Assembly (NCBI GenBank): GCA_002497285.1 | Contig: DANJ01000001.1 | Span: 1-44,835 of the forward strand | Length of the DNA stretch: 44,835 bases | Source of the DNA: Candidatus Pacearchaeota archaeon UBA92 | GTDB lineage: Archaea > Nanobdellota > Nanobdellia > Pacearchaeales > GW2011-AR1 | Reading direction: 5' to 3' | In this document: positions 7,469-16,208 of the stretch, one piece after another | How positions within the stretch are numbered: the stretch's first letter is position 1 | Layout of the letters: the number at the start of each line of letters is the position of its first letter | Translations under genes and position numbers: made by a program | The notes under the pieces: generated by a model | The model's input: only the letters and a program-made list of their open reading frames with translations | Databases searched by the model: none | What the model was told of the DNA's origin: nothing

Positions 7469-7952
7469 TTTGTTTCACCTTATCAACTATAACCAAAATT
7501 TCAACCTTCTCAAACTTATCATCCTTCAAAACAAAAAAATTCCTATTCACGCAAATAGGAATATTCTTCCTTAAATCCTCTTGCTCGCATAATCCATGCA
7601 ATTTACTCTTAACTGCATCATTAGAACTTGCAATCTTATCTCCAATTTTAAACTCAATATAATACTGCTCATTGCCATTTTCATAATATCCGGTTTTATC
7701 TTCCAATACAAGTCCACATACAGCCTCCAATCCCTCGCTATCAAATCTATCCATAAAAGAGCTCAAATAAATTCCCTTATTAATAAAGCAATTAGTCAAT
7801 TTATCTGCAAGAATATTTCCCTCTGCCTCTCTTATATCTAAAGGTTTAGAAAAAAAGATTGAAACTCCACTTACCAATCCAATTATAACAATTACAAACA
7901 TGATAAACCAATAAATAGCCAATAATCTATCCCCTCCTATCTTATTAATCAT
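7458..7952 (-). CDS. Pilin-operon membrane-anchored protein
   Basis: This 164-aa protein starts MINKIGGDRLLAIYWFIMFV, with one TM (about 10-35) and a large ectodomain with four Cys (CF, VCG, LCE, ICV). The Gly-Gly before the TM could be a prepilin site, but the Asp-Arg that follows makes this less typical than its neighbours. Start and stop overlap the flanking genes by 4 and 11 bp. Confidence 0.6.
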   Translation of the reverse strand: MINKIGGDRLLAIYWFIMFVIVIIGLVSGVSIFFSKPLDIREAEGNILADKLTNCFINKGIYLSSFMDRFDSEGLEAVCGLVLEDKTGYYENGNEQYYIEFKIGDKIASSNDAVKSKLHGLCEQEDLRKNIPICVNRNFFVLKDDKFEKVEILVIVDKVKQNAL

Positions 7953-8332
7953 TTTATTATTAGCGTCAAATACCTCCCCTTAAAACCATCCGAATTCAAA
8001 TCTAGAATATTACTTTCAACATTTACCTTATTAAAATAACCATAACTATATCCTGCGCCAGAGCCAAAATTAACATTAACTACATTATTATCAACTTGAA
8101 TCTTGCCCCCAGGATACTTGTTAAATTCATCTTCAACTCTTATTTGCACCTGCGTCCCTGGCTCAGCTTCATCAATGACTAAAGCAATTTGTTTAGCAAG
8201 CTGTTTTTCCAAAACAGATTGATTGCTTCCCTGTCTTGTTACAAAAACAAATAGAATGCTAATAAACACAATTATAAGAATAATAAATATCACATTCTCC
8301 ATTAAAATATTGCCTTTCTTCATTTTATTCAT
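7949..8332 (-). CDS. Type IV pilin-like protein with E5
   Basis: The chosen ATG at 8332 lies right after the upstream stop (TGAAATG) and gives 127 aa; longer and shorter in-frame starts exist. The N-terminus contains MKKG|NILMENVIFIILIIV, with Glu at +5 of the mature form, the hallmark residue used in type IV pilin assembly. The ectodomain is beta-rich with a Gly/Tyr-rich loop (GSGAGYSYGYF) and no Cys. Likely a true pilin subunit. Confidence 0.65.
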   Translation of the reverse strand: MNKMKKGNILMENVIFIILIIVFISILFVFVTRQGSNQSVLEKQLAKQIALVIDEAEPGTQVQIRVEDEFNKYPGGKIQVDNNVVNVNFGSGAGYSYGYFNKVNVESNILDLNSDGFKGRYLTLIIK

Positions 8333-8333
8333 T

Positions 8334-9242
8334 TCATGATAAAGTCGAAAACTCATAACAATTCAAATCTTTCAAAACCTTGGGCTCATTAGGATAATAT
8401 GTTGGAGGCAAAAACTGTCCATCCCCACCAGGTCCAGAAATAACTAATCCTGCAGTTCCACCTATGACTGCACCAATGGCTGCCCCTCCAATTACTAAGC
8501 TCGCACCTGCAGTAAATGGTGCTGCAACAACCGCAATTACACCTATGACTGCACCAGTCCCAACTCCGAAAAGTGCACTACCCCAACCTGATTCAGTAAG
8601 AGAGGTAACAACAACAAAATTTTTCCCACCTGTAAAAATATCCAATTTTCCAACATCTAAGTTCTCCAACTCCTTATTACTTGCCTTGAGCTGACTGAAA
8701 ACAGAATCAATGCTATTAATCTTATATATCTCAAAAAGAAGATTATTATCTCCATTTGGCGTCCTCTTACCCTTTAGAAAATAATACCACTCGGTATTGC
8801 TAACATTAATTATACCTTCTTCTTTAAGAGACTTATCAAAATAAATTCTATCGCATATTGCACAATAATTCTTATCTCCTCCAAAATTTTTCGGAGCATA
8901 ATTAACCTTTCCTTCGCCCATCTGCCAATAACAATTATAAACCAAATCACTCGCCTCATCAAGAAATTCCTGTTTATTCTCAACCTTTATCACAACCATA
9001 TCTTTCAAATCAACATCACAATCTTTAGTCTTTGAAAAACAAATATCTTCAGTCTTGCAATTTAACCTTGTTGAATCTCCAAGTGCTGTTCCTCTTAAAA
9101 TAACAGAATTTCTGCAAGTTTCAGAATTAATTTCAGATTTTAAATTCAGAGTAAAGAAAAAAAGCAAAATCACCGTAAAACTAACAATTAAAATAATTAT
9201 GGTTACAATCTGCTTACTAGTCAATTCACCTGTTTTATCCAT
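8334..9242 (-). CDS. Large pilin-like protein with C-terminal glycine-rich hydrophobic segment
   Basis: At 302 aa this is the largest member of the pilin-like series. It starts MDKTG|ELTSKQIVTIIILIV, a Gly-terminated leader and TM, followed by a Cys-containing ectodomain (CRNS, CKTEDIC, CDVD, NCYW, CAIC). Residues about 220-275 form a long Gly/Ala/Val-rich hydrophobic stretch with GxxxG-like spacing (SALFGVGTGAVIGVIAVVAA...), resembling glycine-zipper membrane-inserting segments. That is unusual for a pilin and may let the tip contact or insert into a membrane. Function unknown. Confidence 0.6.
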   Translation of the reverse strand: MDKTGELTSKQIVTIIILIVSFTVILLFFFTLNLKSEINSETCRNSVILRGTALGDSTRLNCKTEDICFSKTKDCDVDLKDMVVIKVENKQEFLDEASDLVYNCYWQMGEGKVNYAPKNFGGDKNYCAICDRIYFDKSLKEEGIINVSNTEWYYFLKGKRTPNGDNNLLFEIYKINSIDSVFSQLKASNKELENLDVGKLDIFTGGKNFVVVTSLTESGWGSALFGVGTGAVIGVIAVVAAPFTAGASLVIGGAAIGAVIGGTAGLVISGPGGDGQFLPPTYYPNEPKVLKDLNCYEFSTLS

Positions 9243-9243
9243 T

Positions 9244-9354
9244 CTAAGGAATAAACCTCTTAGTTAAAAAATATACTGCTCCGAGCAATACTACAAAAAA
9301 AGCAATCCAACTTAATATCCTTATCAAAAATTCGTAATCTCCTTTCTTATCCAT
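9244..9354 (-). CDS. 36-aa single-TM pilin-like peptide
   Basis: The frame from ATG 9354 to TAG 9246-9244 encodes MDKKG|DYEFLIRILSWIAFF..., a basic leader, Gly and one TM, with almost no ectodomain. It overlaps the upstream gene's end by 8 bp and stops just before the next ATG (9242), so it fits the operon perfectly. It may be a small inner-membrane assembly component. Confidence 0.6.
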   Translation of the reverse strand: MDKKGDYEFLIRILSWIAFFVVLLGAVYFLTKRFIP

Positions 9355-9793
9355 TTTTACTTATAGCAATTTTTCCTTCAGTTTTTTTAATGAACAAACC
9401 GGTTGGCCCATCTATCTTTATCGCTTCAAAGTTCTCAAATTCAGAAGAAACTTTCTCACAACTTCCCAACCTGTCACATTTATCCCTATTACCCCCATCA
9501 CAAATGCATAAACATTGATTTCCCAAACACGCTTCAGGTCCATTATTAAGAAAAGCAACCAAACTCCATCCATTAGGTCCGGTCATTATAAAATCATAAT
9601 CTTGGCTATTGCTTCCAGCCAATTCAACCCTTTCAACAACCTCGACCAAAGTAGACTCTGCCTTTGCAAGTTTATTCTTTTCAGAAAAAGTTCCATAAAT
9701 TCCAAAAAGCAAATACACAAGCAAAAGAATAGAAAGAATGGCAATAACCATCTTAAGCGTAAACTCTCCTAAAAGAAATCCTTTATTATTCAT
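9347..9793 (-). CDS. Type IV pilin-like protein with F1/E5
   Basis: The chosen ATG at 9793 gives 148 aa. The N-terminus MNNKG|FLLGEFTLKMVIAIL places Phe at +1 and Glu at +5, the best match to canonical type IV pilins in the window. The ectodomain has six to seven Cys, several in a tight cluster (CLGNQCLCICDGG). The gene overlaps both neighbours by 7-8 bp. Likely a pilin or pseudopilin. Confidence 0.68.
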   Translation of the reverse strand: MNNKGFLLGEFTLKMVIAILSILLLVYLLFGIYGTFSEKNKLAKAESTLVEVVERVELAGSNSQDYDFIMTGPNGWSLVAFLNNGPEACLGNQCLCICDGGNRDKCDRLGSCEKVSSEFENFEAIKIDGPTGLFIKKTEGKIAISKNG

Positions 9794-10232
9794 TCTTACC
9801 TCCAATCTTATAAATTTCAGTCCCTATTTTCTCAGCACCATTTATCTCTCCCAAATTAACATCTTCTTTCAAATAACTACTATCTATCTCAATAATACCA
9901 TTCTTATCTACTGTTCCAATTTTATCATCTATCCAAAAATCATCTCTGTAAATGTTAGTCACGTCACTTTTCCAGAAATAATAAAGTGTCTTTTTCCCCC
10001 CTATACTAATATACTTCGCCTTATCACCTTGCACAATTGTAGCAACCAAATTCTCATCCTTAATCAACTCCTGATAGTAAGGCGTAGTAATATCTTTCTG
10101 CTCTCCTCCTGGAACATCTGTGAAATAAGGAATTATATAATTCTTAAAACTAAAAGCAATGGAAGCAACAACAATTACAAAAACTAAAACTGCAATTATT
10201 ATCTTTATTATTTGTCCAGTAGTTAGTTCCAT
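9786..10232 (-). CDS. Pilin-like single-TM protein
   Basis: This 148-aa protein begins MELTTG|QIIKIIIAVLVFVIV, with a short leader lacking basic residues, a G|Q junction and a TM. The ectodomain is mixed polar and aromatic with no Cys. Its ATG overlaps the preceding stop (TAATG), indicating coupled translation. Confidence 0.62.
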   Translation of the reverse strand: MELTTGQIIKIIIAVLVFVIVVASIAFSFKNYIIPYFTDVPGGEQKDITTPYYQELIKDENLVATIVQGDKAKYISIGGKKTLYYFWKSDVTNIYRDDFWIDDKIGTVDKNGIIEIDSSYLKEDVNLGEINGAEKIGTEIYKIGGKNE

Positions 10233-10375
10233 TACCTAAATAAGTTCTTTAGAAACTCCCCCATACCAATAAGTTTATCTTTCAGTAAATAAGCAAAAAT
10301 AATAACTATTATGAGAACAACTATTGCTATAAGCCAAGGCATCATAGTATCCCAGATAATCCCTCTCTTTCTCAT
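10232..10375 (-). CDS. 47-aa pilin-like protein, first gene of the operon
   Basis: The frame from ATG 10375 to TAA 10234-10232 encodes MRKRG|IIWDTMMPWLIAIVV..., with a basic leader, Gly, one long TM and a short amphipathic basic tail. A TATA-like GTTTATAAG (10397-10405) lies about 25 nt upstream, so the mRNA starts near the ATG. Its stop overlaps the next start (TAATG). It heads the run of pilin-like genes. Confidence 0.65.
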   Translation of the reverse strand: MRKRGIIWDTMMPWLIAIVVLIIVIIFAYLLKDKLIGMGEFLKNLFR

Positions 10376-10396
10376 ATCAGTTAAAACTCCCTTATT

Positions 10397-10405
10397 CTTA
10401 TAAAC
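10397..10405 (-). promoter_or_regulatory. TATA box of the pilin-like operon
   Basis: GTTTATAAG on the minus strand is centred about 26 nt from ATG 10375, the usual archaeal spacing to a leaderless start. The plus-strand gene at 10462 is served by the divergent side of the same gap (TTTATAAC, about 10419-10426). Confidence 0.5.
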
Positions 10406-10461
10406 CTAACCATACAATTTATAACTTTCCATTTCATTATTAATATATAGAAAAGGGGAAA

Positions 10462-12603
10462 ATGGCATCAACAGAAGACATCTTAAAAAAATATGGAGCT
10501 AAGATAGAATCCAAAATGGATTCTCCTAAAACCTATTCAAAAGAATACACTCAATTCAAACAAGATATGCTCCCAGAATTATCAAGATACAAAAGATGGA
10601 CTAAAACTTTGGGGAATATAGTAAACATAAAAGTATCTGAAAAAGACAGAGCAAGAATGCAGAAATACCTAGACATCGCTCATCTTGATGTAACTCCGAG
10701 TCAAGCCCTAACTTTAGCAATCTTCTCACTATTAGTAGTATTCTCAGGAATAATTCTTTTAGTAATGGCAATATTTTTCATAACTGGAGAATTTCAGATT
10801 CTTCTTTTATTCCTTGGACTAATTGCATCAATATTTGTCTTTTACTACACTTACACAATGCCTCAAAGGCTTGCAAGTTCGTGGAGATTAAAAGCATCCT
10901 CTCAAATGGTTCCTGCAGTTCTTTATGTGGTTGTTTACATGAAACATACATCTAACTTAGAAAGGGCAATTGAGTTTGCATCACAGCATTTAGAAATTCC
11001 ATTAGCCTTGGATTTCAGAAAGGTAATCTATGATGTAGAAATAGGAAAGTTCTCATCAATAAAACAATCCTTAGATGCATACTTAGAAAACTGGAGAGAT
11101 TATGCTTCAGAATTTGTTGAGTCCTTTCATTTGATAGAATCATCTCTATTTGAACCATCAGAAACAAGAAGGGTGCAAATCTTAGAAAAAGCACTTCAGG
11201 TAATTCTCGATGGAGTCTATGAAAAAATGTTAAGATATTCAAGACAGATTCGTTCCCCTTTAACTAACGTTTACATGCTTGGAATAATTCTTCCAACTCT
11301 TGGACTAGCATTACTTCCTCTAGCTTCTGCATTGTTACAAGGAGCAATCCAATGGCAACACGTCTTTATTCTATTCAATGTAATCATTCCTTTCTTTGTC
11401 TTTTACCTCACTTCAGAAATACTTTTGAAACGTCCTGGGGGACACGGAGAATCTTCTGTCCTTGAGCTAAATCCAAATTATGAACAATATGCTTCCAAAA
11501 AACCATGGGTCAAATCATTCATAATTTCATTTCCGCTTCTAATTGTCGGATTATTACCCTTTATATTCCAAATAGATTTCTTAACTTCAGCCCTAGGATT
11601 AAAATCGGACTACACATTCTCAGAATTAGGAATTCCTTTCCTCGAAGGCATGAAACTATTTGACTTCAAAGAAGTCTCCGGACATTTAACAGGTCCATTT
11701 GGAATAGGTGCAATCTTATTAAGTTTCTTAGTTCCAATATCAATTGCATTATTCTTCTCAATAGCTTATAATAAAAAAACAATTCAGTTGATAAAATCTA
11801 GAGAAGACACAATTGCTTTAGAAGCCGAATTTACCAATTCATTATTCCAACTTGGAAACAGATTAGGGGACGGAACTCCCGCAGAAATTGCATTTGCAAA
11901 AGTTGCAGAATCCACACAAGGACAAAGAACACAAAGCTTCTTCGCATTAGTTAATCAAAATATACAGCAACTAGGAATGTCTGTAGAACAGGCAATTTTC
12001 AATCCAAAAAGAGGCGCAATAATTTACTATCCTTCATCATTAATCTCAACATCTATGCGTATTCTAGTTGAATCTGTAAAGAAAGGCCTGCAAGTAGCCG
12101 CCCGTTCATTAATGTCAATTTCTGAATACGTAAAAAACATTCAAAGAATAAATGAACGTCTCAGAGATTTGCTAGCAGAAATTGTTTCAGATATGAAAAG
12201 CAATATGACTTTCCTCGCCCCACTTCTTGCAGGAATAGTTGTAGGACTTTCAGCAATGATTGCATTAATATTAAACAAACTTGCAGAACTTACTGCACTA
12301 ACAGGAACCGAGGGTTTAGACACTGGATTTACATTCTCAGCAATAACAGATATATTCGACATAACAACCATTATCCCCCCATATTTCATACAGATTTCAA
12401 TAGGCCTATACATTGTAGAGATAATACTCATACTAACTTCAGCATTGGTTACAGTAGATTCAGGCAAAGACCCACTAAAGACAAAATATGAGTCCTCAAA
12501 AAATCTTACAAGAGGAATGCTTCTTTATGTCATAACAGCATTTCTATCAACCATGGCTTTATCAATCCTGGCAGCAATTGCATTATCTGGATTAGCAACA
12601 TAA
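10462..12603 (+). CDS. Double T2SSF-domain platform protein, TadC/PilC/ArlJ type
   Basis: This 713-aa membrane protein is the predicted inner-membrane platform on which pilins are assembled and to which the ATPase docks. It contains two halves. The first cytoplasmic T2SSF-like domain spans about 140-260 (SSQMVPAVLYVVVYMKHTSNLERAIEFA) and is followed by two TMs. The second spans about 440-570 (LEAEFTNSLFQLGNRLGDGTPAEIAFAKV), with further TMs at the end. This duplicated layout is common in archaeal pilus platforms. An AAAAGGGGAAAATGG context gives a Shine-Dalgarno-like site. It is divergent from the pilin series and one base precedes the next gene. Confidence 0.85.
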   Translation: MASTEDILKKYGAKIESKMDSPKTYSKEYTQFKQDMLPELSRYKRWTKTLGNIVNIKVSEKDRARMQKYLDIAHLDVTPSQALTLAIFSLLVVFSGIILLVMAIFFITGEFQILLLFLGLIASIFVFYYTYTMPQRLASSWRLKASSQMVPAVLYVVVYMKHTSNLERAIEFASQHLEIPLALDFRKVIYDVEIGKFSSIKQSLDAYLENWRDYASEFVESFHLIESSLFEPSETRRVQILEKALQVILDGVYEKMLRYSRQIRSPLTNVYMLGIILPTLGLALLPLASALLQGAIQWQHVFILFNVIIPFFVFYLTSEILLKRPGGHGESSVLELNPNYEQYASKKPWVKSFIISFPLLIVGLLPFIFQIDFLTSALGLKSDYTFSELGIPFLEGMKLFDFKEVSGHLTGPFGIGAILLSFLVPISIALFFSIAYNKKTIQLIKSREDTIALEAEFTNSLFQLGNRLGDGTPAEIAFAKVAESTQGQRTQSFFALVNQNIQQLGMSVEQAIFNPKRGAIIYYPSSLISTSMRILVESVKKGLQVAARSLMSISEYVKNIQRINERLRDLLAEIVSDMKSNMTFLAPLLAGIVVGLSAMIALILNKLAELTALTGTEGLDTGFTFSAITDIFDITTIIPPYFIQISIGLYIVEIILILTSALVTVDSGKDPLKTKYESSKNLTRGMLLYVITAFLSTMALSILAAIALSGLAT

Positions 12604-12604
12604 A

Positions 12605-13540
12605 ATGTATAAACCAAAAACTTACAAAAAAGCCTATTTGAAAGTCGAAAACGGACACGAATTATATTATGAATTATCTGGAAATCCTAAGGGCAAACCA
12701 GTAATCTTTTTGCATGGTGGTCCCGGAGGGGGATTCTCAGAAAGAGATAAAAGATTTTTCAATCCCAAGTTTAACATGATTCACTTGGACCAAAGAGGTT
12801 CCGGAAAAAGCAAACCTCTGGCATCCTTGAAAAATAACACAACTCCCGAGTTAGTTAAAGATATAAAAGAACTCCTAAATTTTTTAAAAATAAAAAAGGT
12901 ATTTTTATTCGGAGGAAGTTGGGGCTCGACTCTCGCATTAGCTTACGCAATAAAATATCCAGAAACAGTCGCCGGAATGGTTTTACGCGGAATTTACATC
13001 CCTTCGAAAGAAGAAAACGAATATTTCACATACGAAGCTAAAGACAACTTTCCAGAGCAATGGAAAGAACTTGCCTCATTAGTACCTGAAGAAATAATAA
13101 AAAAGAAACAAATAGAAAAATATTATTACAAAAAAATTATTTCCGCAGAAAAAGACATAAGAGAAAAATATGTAAAAGCATGGGCAAGATACGAATTCTC
13201 AATATCCAAGTTAAACTACTCCGAAAAAAAAGTCCAAAGGGTAATGAAAGAAGTTAAAGTTGAAGCTTTTTCAGCAATAGAACTTCATTATTTAACAAAT
13301 AACTGTTTCATGCCAAAAGATTACATAATGAATAACTTACACCGAATCTCACACATTCCAACTTCTATAATTCATGGCCGTTATGATTGTGTTTGTCGTC
13401 CTTTATCCGCATACAAACTTCATAAAAAACTTCACAACTCAAAACTTTTCTTCACAATTGCAGGTCATAGCGCTTCAGAAGAAGAAACTCAAAAACTATT
13501 GACAAAAGAAATGGACAGAATTGGAAAAATAAGAGTCTAA
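12605..13540 (+). CDS. pip: Proline iminopeptidase, alpha/beta hydrolase S33
   Basis: This 311-aa protein should release N-terminal proline from peptides in the cytosol. HGGPGGGF (37-44) is the family oxyanion motif, DQRGSGKS (62-69) is also characteristic, and the nucleophile elbow GGSWGST places the Ser at 105. Asp261 (HGRYD) and His288 (AGHS) complete the triad. Length is normal. The start codon follows the platform gene by one base, so the two are co-transcribed, although no functional link is obvious. The 3' end overlaps the convergent ATPase gene by 4 bp. Confidence 0.88.
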   Translation: MYKPKTYKKAYLKVENGHELYYELSGNPKGKPVIFLHGGPGGGFSERDKRFFNPKFNMIHLDQRGSGKSKPLASLKNNTTPELVKDIKELLNFLKIKKVFLFGGSWGSTLALAYAIKYPETVAGMVLRGIYIPSKEENEYFTYEAKDNFPEQWKELASLVPEEIIKKKQIEKYYYKKIISAEKDIREKYVKAWARYEFSISKLNYSEKKVQRVMKEVKVEAFSAIELHYLTNNCFMPKDYIMNNLHRISHIPTSIIHGRYDCVCRPLSAYKLHKKLHNSKLFFTIAGHSASEEETQKLLTKEMDRIGKIRV

Positions 13541-15804
13541 ATTTCTCTCGCTCTTTTCATAGCCCACTCTTTCCATTCGGGAAATACTCTGTCGCTCACA
13601 GGCAACCCAACTTCTTGCCTTATCTTATCACTTATCCTGTGAAAGACTTCATTTGATAATACATTAAAACTGGCTTCCAAAATAATTGGCTTCCCAGATT
13701 TCTTTGCAAGATTTACTATCTCTTGTTTTATTCTTCCCCTCAAAATAATATTCTCATAGACAGCATCCCAATTTCCGGCCCAACCCTTTACACTACCTGC
13801 AACACTTTTGATAATTTCAGATTCTCCATTTATTATTTCATCTGTTGGCTCCAATTCATCCTTTTCAACGTTATATTTAAGCAAATCAACAAATCCTTTT
13901 TCTTCTAATGGATCCTTAGTCCAATTTTTTCTCACCTCAGTAAGTTGGACAACCCTCTTCTTGCTATGTAATCCATCTGCAGTTTTGATAGGGTTAGCAA
14001 CTAAAACCAAATCAGTCGCCTTGAAACTTGTAACAGGAACTTTCAAATCATTAACAAGTCTGTCAAACACTCCGTAAGGTGAAGCTCCATGAATTGTTCC
14101 TGCAACAACATTGGCCAATGCTCCAACTCTCATTGCTTCATATAACGCCTTCGCCTCTTCGCTTCTTACTTCTCCAATTATCAAAGCAGAATCACCTAAT
14201 CTTAAACTTGACCTTATTCCTTCAGAAGCATCAACCTCAGTAGTTGTCTCGAGCAACGCGCTCCTTACCTTCATTCTCTGAATATTATACTTTATCTTTC
14301 TCAAAGCATCAACTGGCAATTCTAATGTATCTTCTAATACAATAGTTCTAACCTTGGGCATTATCTCAAGCATTAAACTCCCAAGAAAGGAGGTCTTTCC
14401 ACTACTTCTTGTACCTGCAATCAATAAAGTTCTATTTCCATCAATCAAAAAACTAAGGAGTCCTGCAGTAAAACTATTAATCATCTTATTATCAATGAAA
14501 AGAGGAAGTGTCCATGGCTCATCTCTATGTCTTCTCAATGCATATGCAAGCCCGTAAGGAGATAAAGGCTTCTGAATCGCAGCAACTCTTGCCCTTATTT
14601 TTCCAAAGGTTAAATCTGTATCAAGAATAGGATTTGCCTCATCCAATGGCCTCCCACTTTGTAACCTTAGCTTCGCAGCCCACGAATCCGCATCTTCAAA
14701 ACTAGGAATAATATTGGTGACACATTCTTCATATTTTGAATGTCTAATAAAGATAGGATTCTGTGCAATTGGAGAATTTAAATAAACATCCTGTAAATTA
14801 GAATCCATAAGTAAAACTTCAATCAGTCCAAAACCAACTGTCTGCCTTACTAAAATATTTGCAAGTCCGTTCAATTCCCTATAACTTAAAGAAATGTTTT
14901 TGCTCTGTGCAAGTTCGTTCAACAAATCTCTTGCAACATTGAAAAAAATAGTCCTTGTCCTATCAGGGTCAGTAAACTCTTCAGCTTTAGGTTGATGTTC
15001 AATTAAAACATTTTTCGCAAGATTGAGTAAGATATGGTGCTCTTCATTTAGACTATATTCTGGAGGCATGATATGATAAAGAAACTTTGAATCATTTTCC
15101 ATTTCTAAAATTGTAACCGTTATAGACTCATATTCGTTATCTATTGTATATTGGTCTATCAGTTTCGAGCCTTCAGGAATCTGTGCAATTAATCGAGTAA
15201 ATGTAAAATTAGGCATAACATCTGGCCTGAATATTCCTACATAAACGCTCCTGTCTCCAACTACATAACTATCTATAATATCCTTAAGCTCTGAAACTAA
15301 ATGTAAATTTCCTACAAGGTCAAAAAATCTTTCCAAAAGCAGAACATAATTTCTTAAACTGGACTTTGGCAGGTCATTCTTTCTCTGATATTTATTAATT
15401 CTAGATTTTAATTCAAGATAACAGCCCACTGGATCCTGCCTTAAAAGATTCAATAAATAATTGAGTTCTCCATGAACTGCAGCAATATCTTGTCCAACAA
15501 TTAAGGTTAATTTTTCAGGTGATAAAAGGTTATCTTGCTTGATTAAATAATTATAAAGTCTTGCAATTTCTGCAAGAAGTTTTACTTGTGCAAAAGGGTA
15601 ATTATAATTTCTTTGTTGTGAAAGAATAACCCTTGATACTTCTGGATTTTCTATCAATGAACCAACAACTTTTGCCATGACATCGGAAGAGTCTGCAATT
15701 GAAGGCACAAAGTCTGCACCAAGATAATTAATATACATAATGTCTTCTCCCTCTCTTCTTTCAATATCTACCTCGTAAAGTGCTGCCTCTCTTCTTAATA
15801 CCAT
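13537..15804 (-). CDS. Type IV pilus/Tad-type assembly ATPase
   Basis: This is a secretion ATPase of the GspE/VirB11 (TadA, ArlI) superfamily that powers pilus assembly. The chosen ATG at 15804 gives 755 aa; in-frame ATGs at 15819 and 15861 are alternatives. A long N-terminal domain (about 1-330) precedes the catalytic region. Walker A is AGTRSSGKTSF (about residue 465), the Asp box includes VLEDTLELP, Walker B is SALIIGEVRSEEA, and the His box is AGTIHGASP. The N-terminal extension is longer than in ArlI. It lies with the platform protein and the coiled-coil and membrane genes that follow on the right. Confidence 0.85.
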   Translation of the reverse strand: MVLRREAALYEVDIERREGEDIMYINYLGADFVPSIADSSDVMAKVVGSLIENPEVSRVILSQQRNYNYPFAQVKLLAEIARLYNYLIKQDNLLSPEKLTLIVGQDIAAVHGELNYLLNLLRQDPVGCYLELKSRINKYQRKNDLPKSSLRNYVLLLERFFDLVGNLHLVSELKDIIDSYVVGDRSVYVGIFRPDVMPNFTFTRLIAQIPEGSKLIDQYTIDNEYESITVTILEMENDSKFLYHIMPPEYSLNEEHHILLNLAKNVLIEHQPKAEEFTDPDRTRTIFFNVARDLLNELAQSKNISLSYRELNGLANILVRQTVGFGLIEVLLMDSNLQDVYLNSPIAQNPIFIRHSKYEECVTNIIPSFEDADSWAAKLRLQSGRPLDEANPILDTDLTFGKIRARVAAIQKPLSPYGLAYALRRHRDEPWTLPLFIDNKMINSFTAGLLSFLIDGNRTLLIAGTRSSGKTSFLGSLMLEIMPKVRTIVLEDTLELPVDALRKIKYNIQRMKVRSALLETTTEVDASEGIRSSLRLGDSALIIGEVRSEEAKALYEAMRVGALANVVAGTIHGASPYGVFDRLVNDLKVPVTSFKATDLVLVANPIKTADGLHSKKRVVQLTEVRKNWTKDPLEEKGFVDLLKYNVEKDELEPTDEIINGESEIIKSVAGSVKGWAGNWDAVYENIILRGRIKQEIVNLAKKSGKPIILEASFNVLSNEVFHRISDKIRQEVGLPVSDRVFPEWKEWAMKRAREI

Positions 15805-15889
15805 AATTATCAGATACATATTAGAATTAAATACATTTCTATAGGGATAAATACAAAACAATTTTAAACTAGTCTTTGTTATATTAAAT

Positions 15890-16198
15890 ATGCCCGAAAT
15901 ATATCAAAACCCTGAAGCTCCAGTAATTGAATCAGGAACCAGATTAAAAGATTTAGAAGAAAAACAAAGGCTTCTGAAAGATAGAGTTTTGCTTATAGGC
16001 CAGAATTTAGTAGAAGAAAGAGCTAAAACATTTAATGAAATACAAGAAATGAAAAAAGAGCTCTTTATACTAAAAGAAGAAAACTTAAGAATGAAAGAAT
16101 TCATACAAAGATTGTCAGAAAAATCTTCCCAGCTTGCAAGAAAAGAAGAGCTGATGATTTTGCAAAGACAGTTTGATATGTTCAAACCGCATATATAA
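15890..16198 (+). CDS. 102-aa coiled-coil protein
   Basis: After a Pro-containing N-terminus, residues about 18-95 are almost entirely charged heptad-like sequence (RLKDLEEKQRLLKDRV...), predicting one long coiled coil. A TATA-like TTTTAAAC (about 15862-15869) is 25 nt upstream. It is divergent from the pilus ATPase and 10 bp upstream of another coiled-coil gene. A structural or adaptor role in the pilus system is an inference from position only. Confidence 0.6.
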   Translation: MPEIYQNPEAPVIESGTRLKDLEEKQRLLKDRVLLIGQNLVEERAKTFNEIQEMKKELFILKEENLRMKEFIQRLSEKSSQLARKEELMILQRQFDMFKPHI

Positions 16199-16208
16199 TA
16201 GAGGTAAA

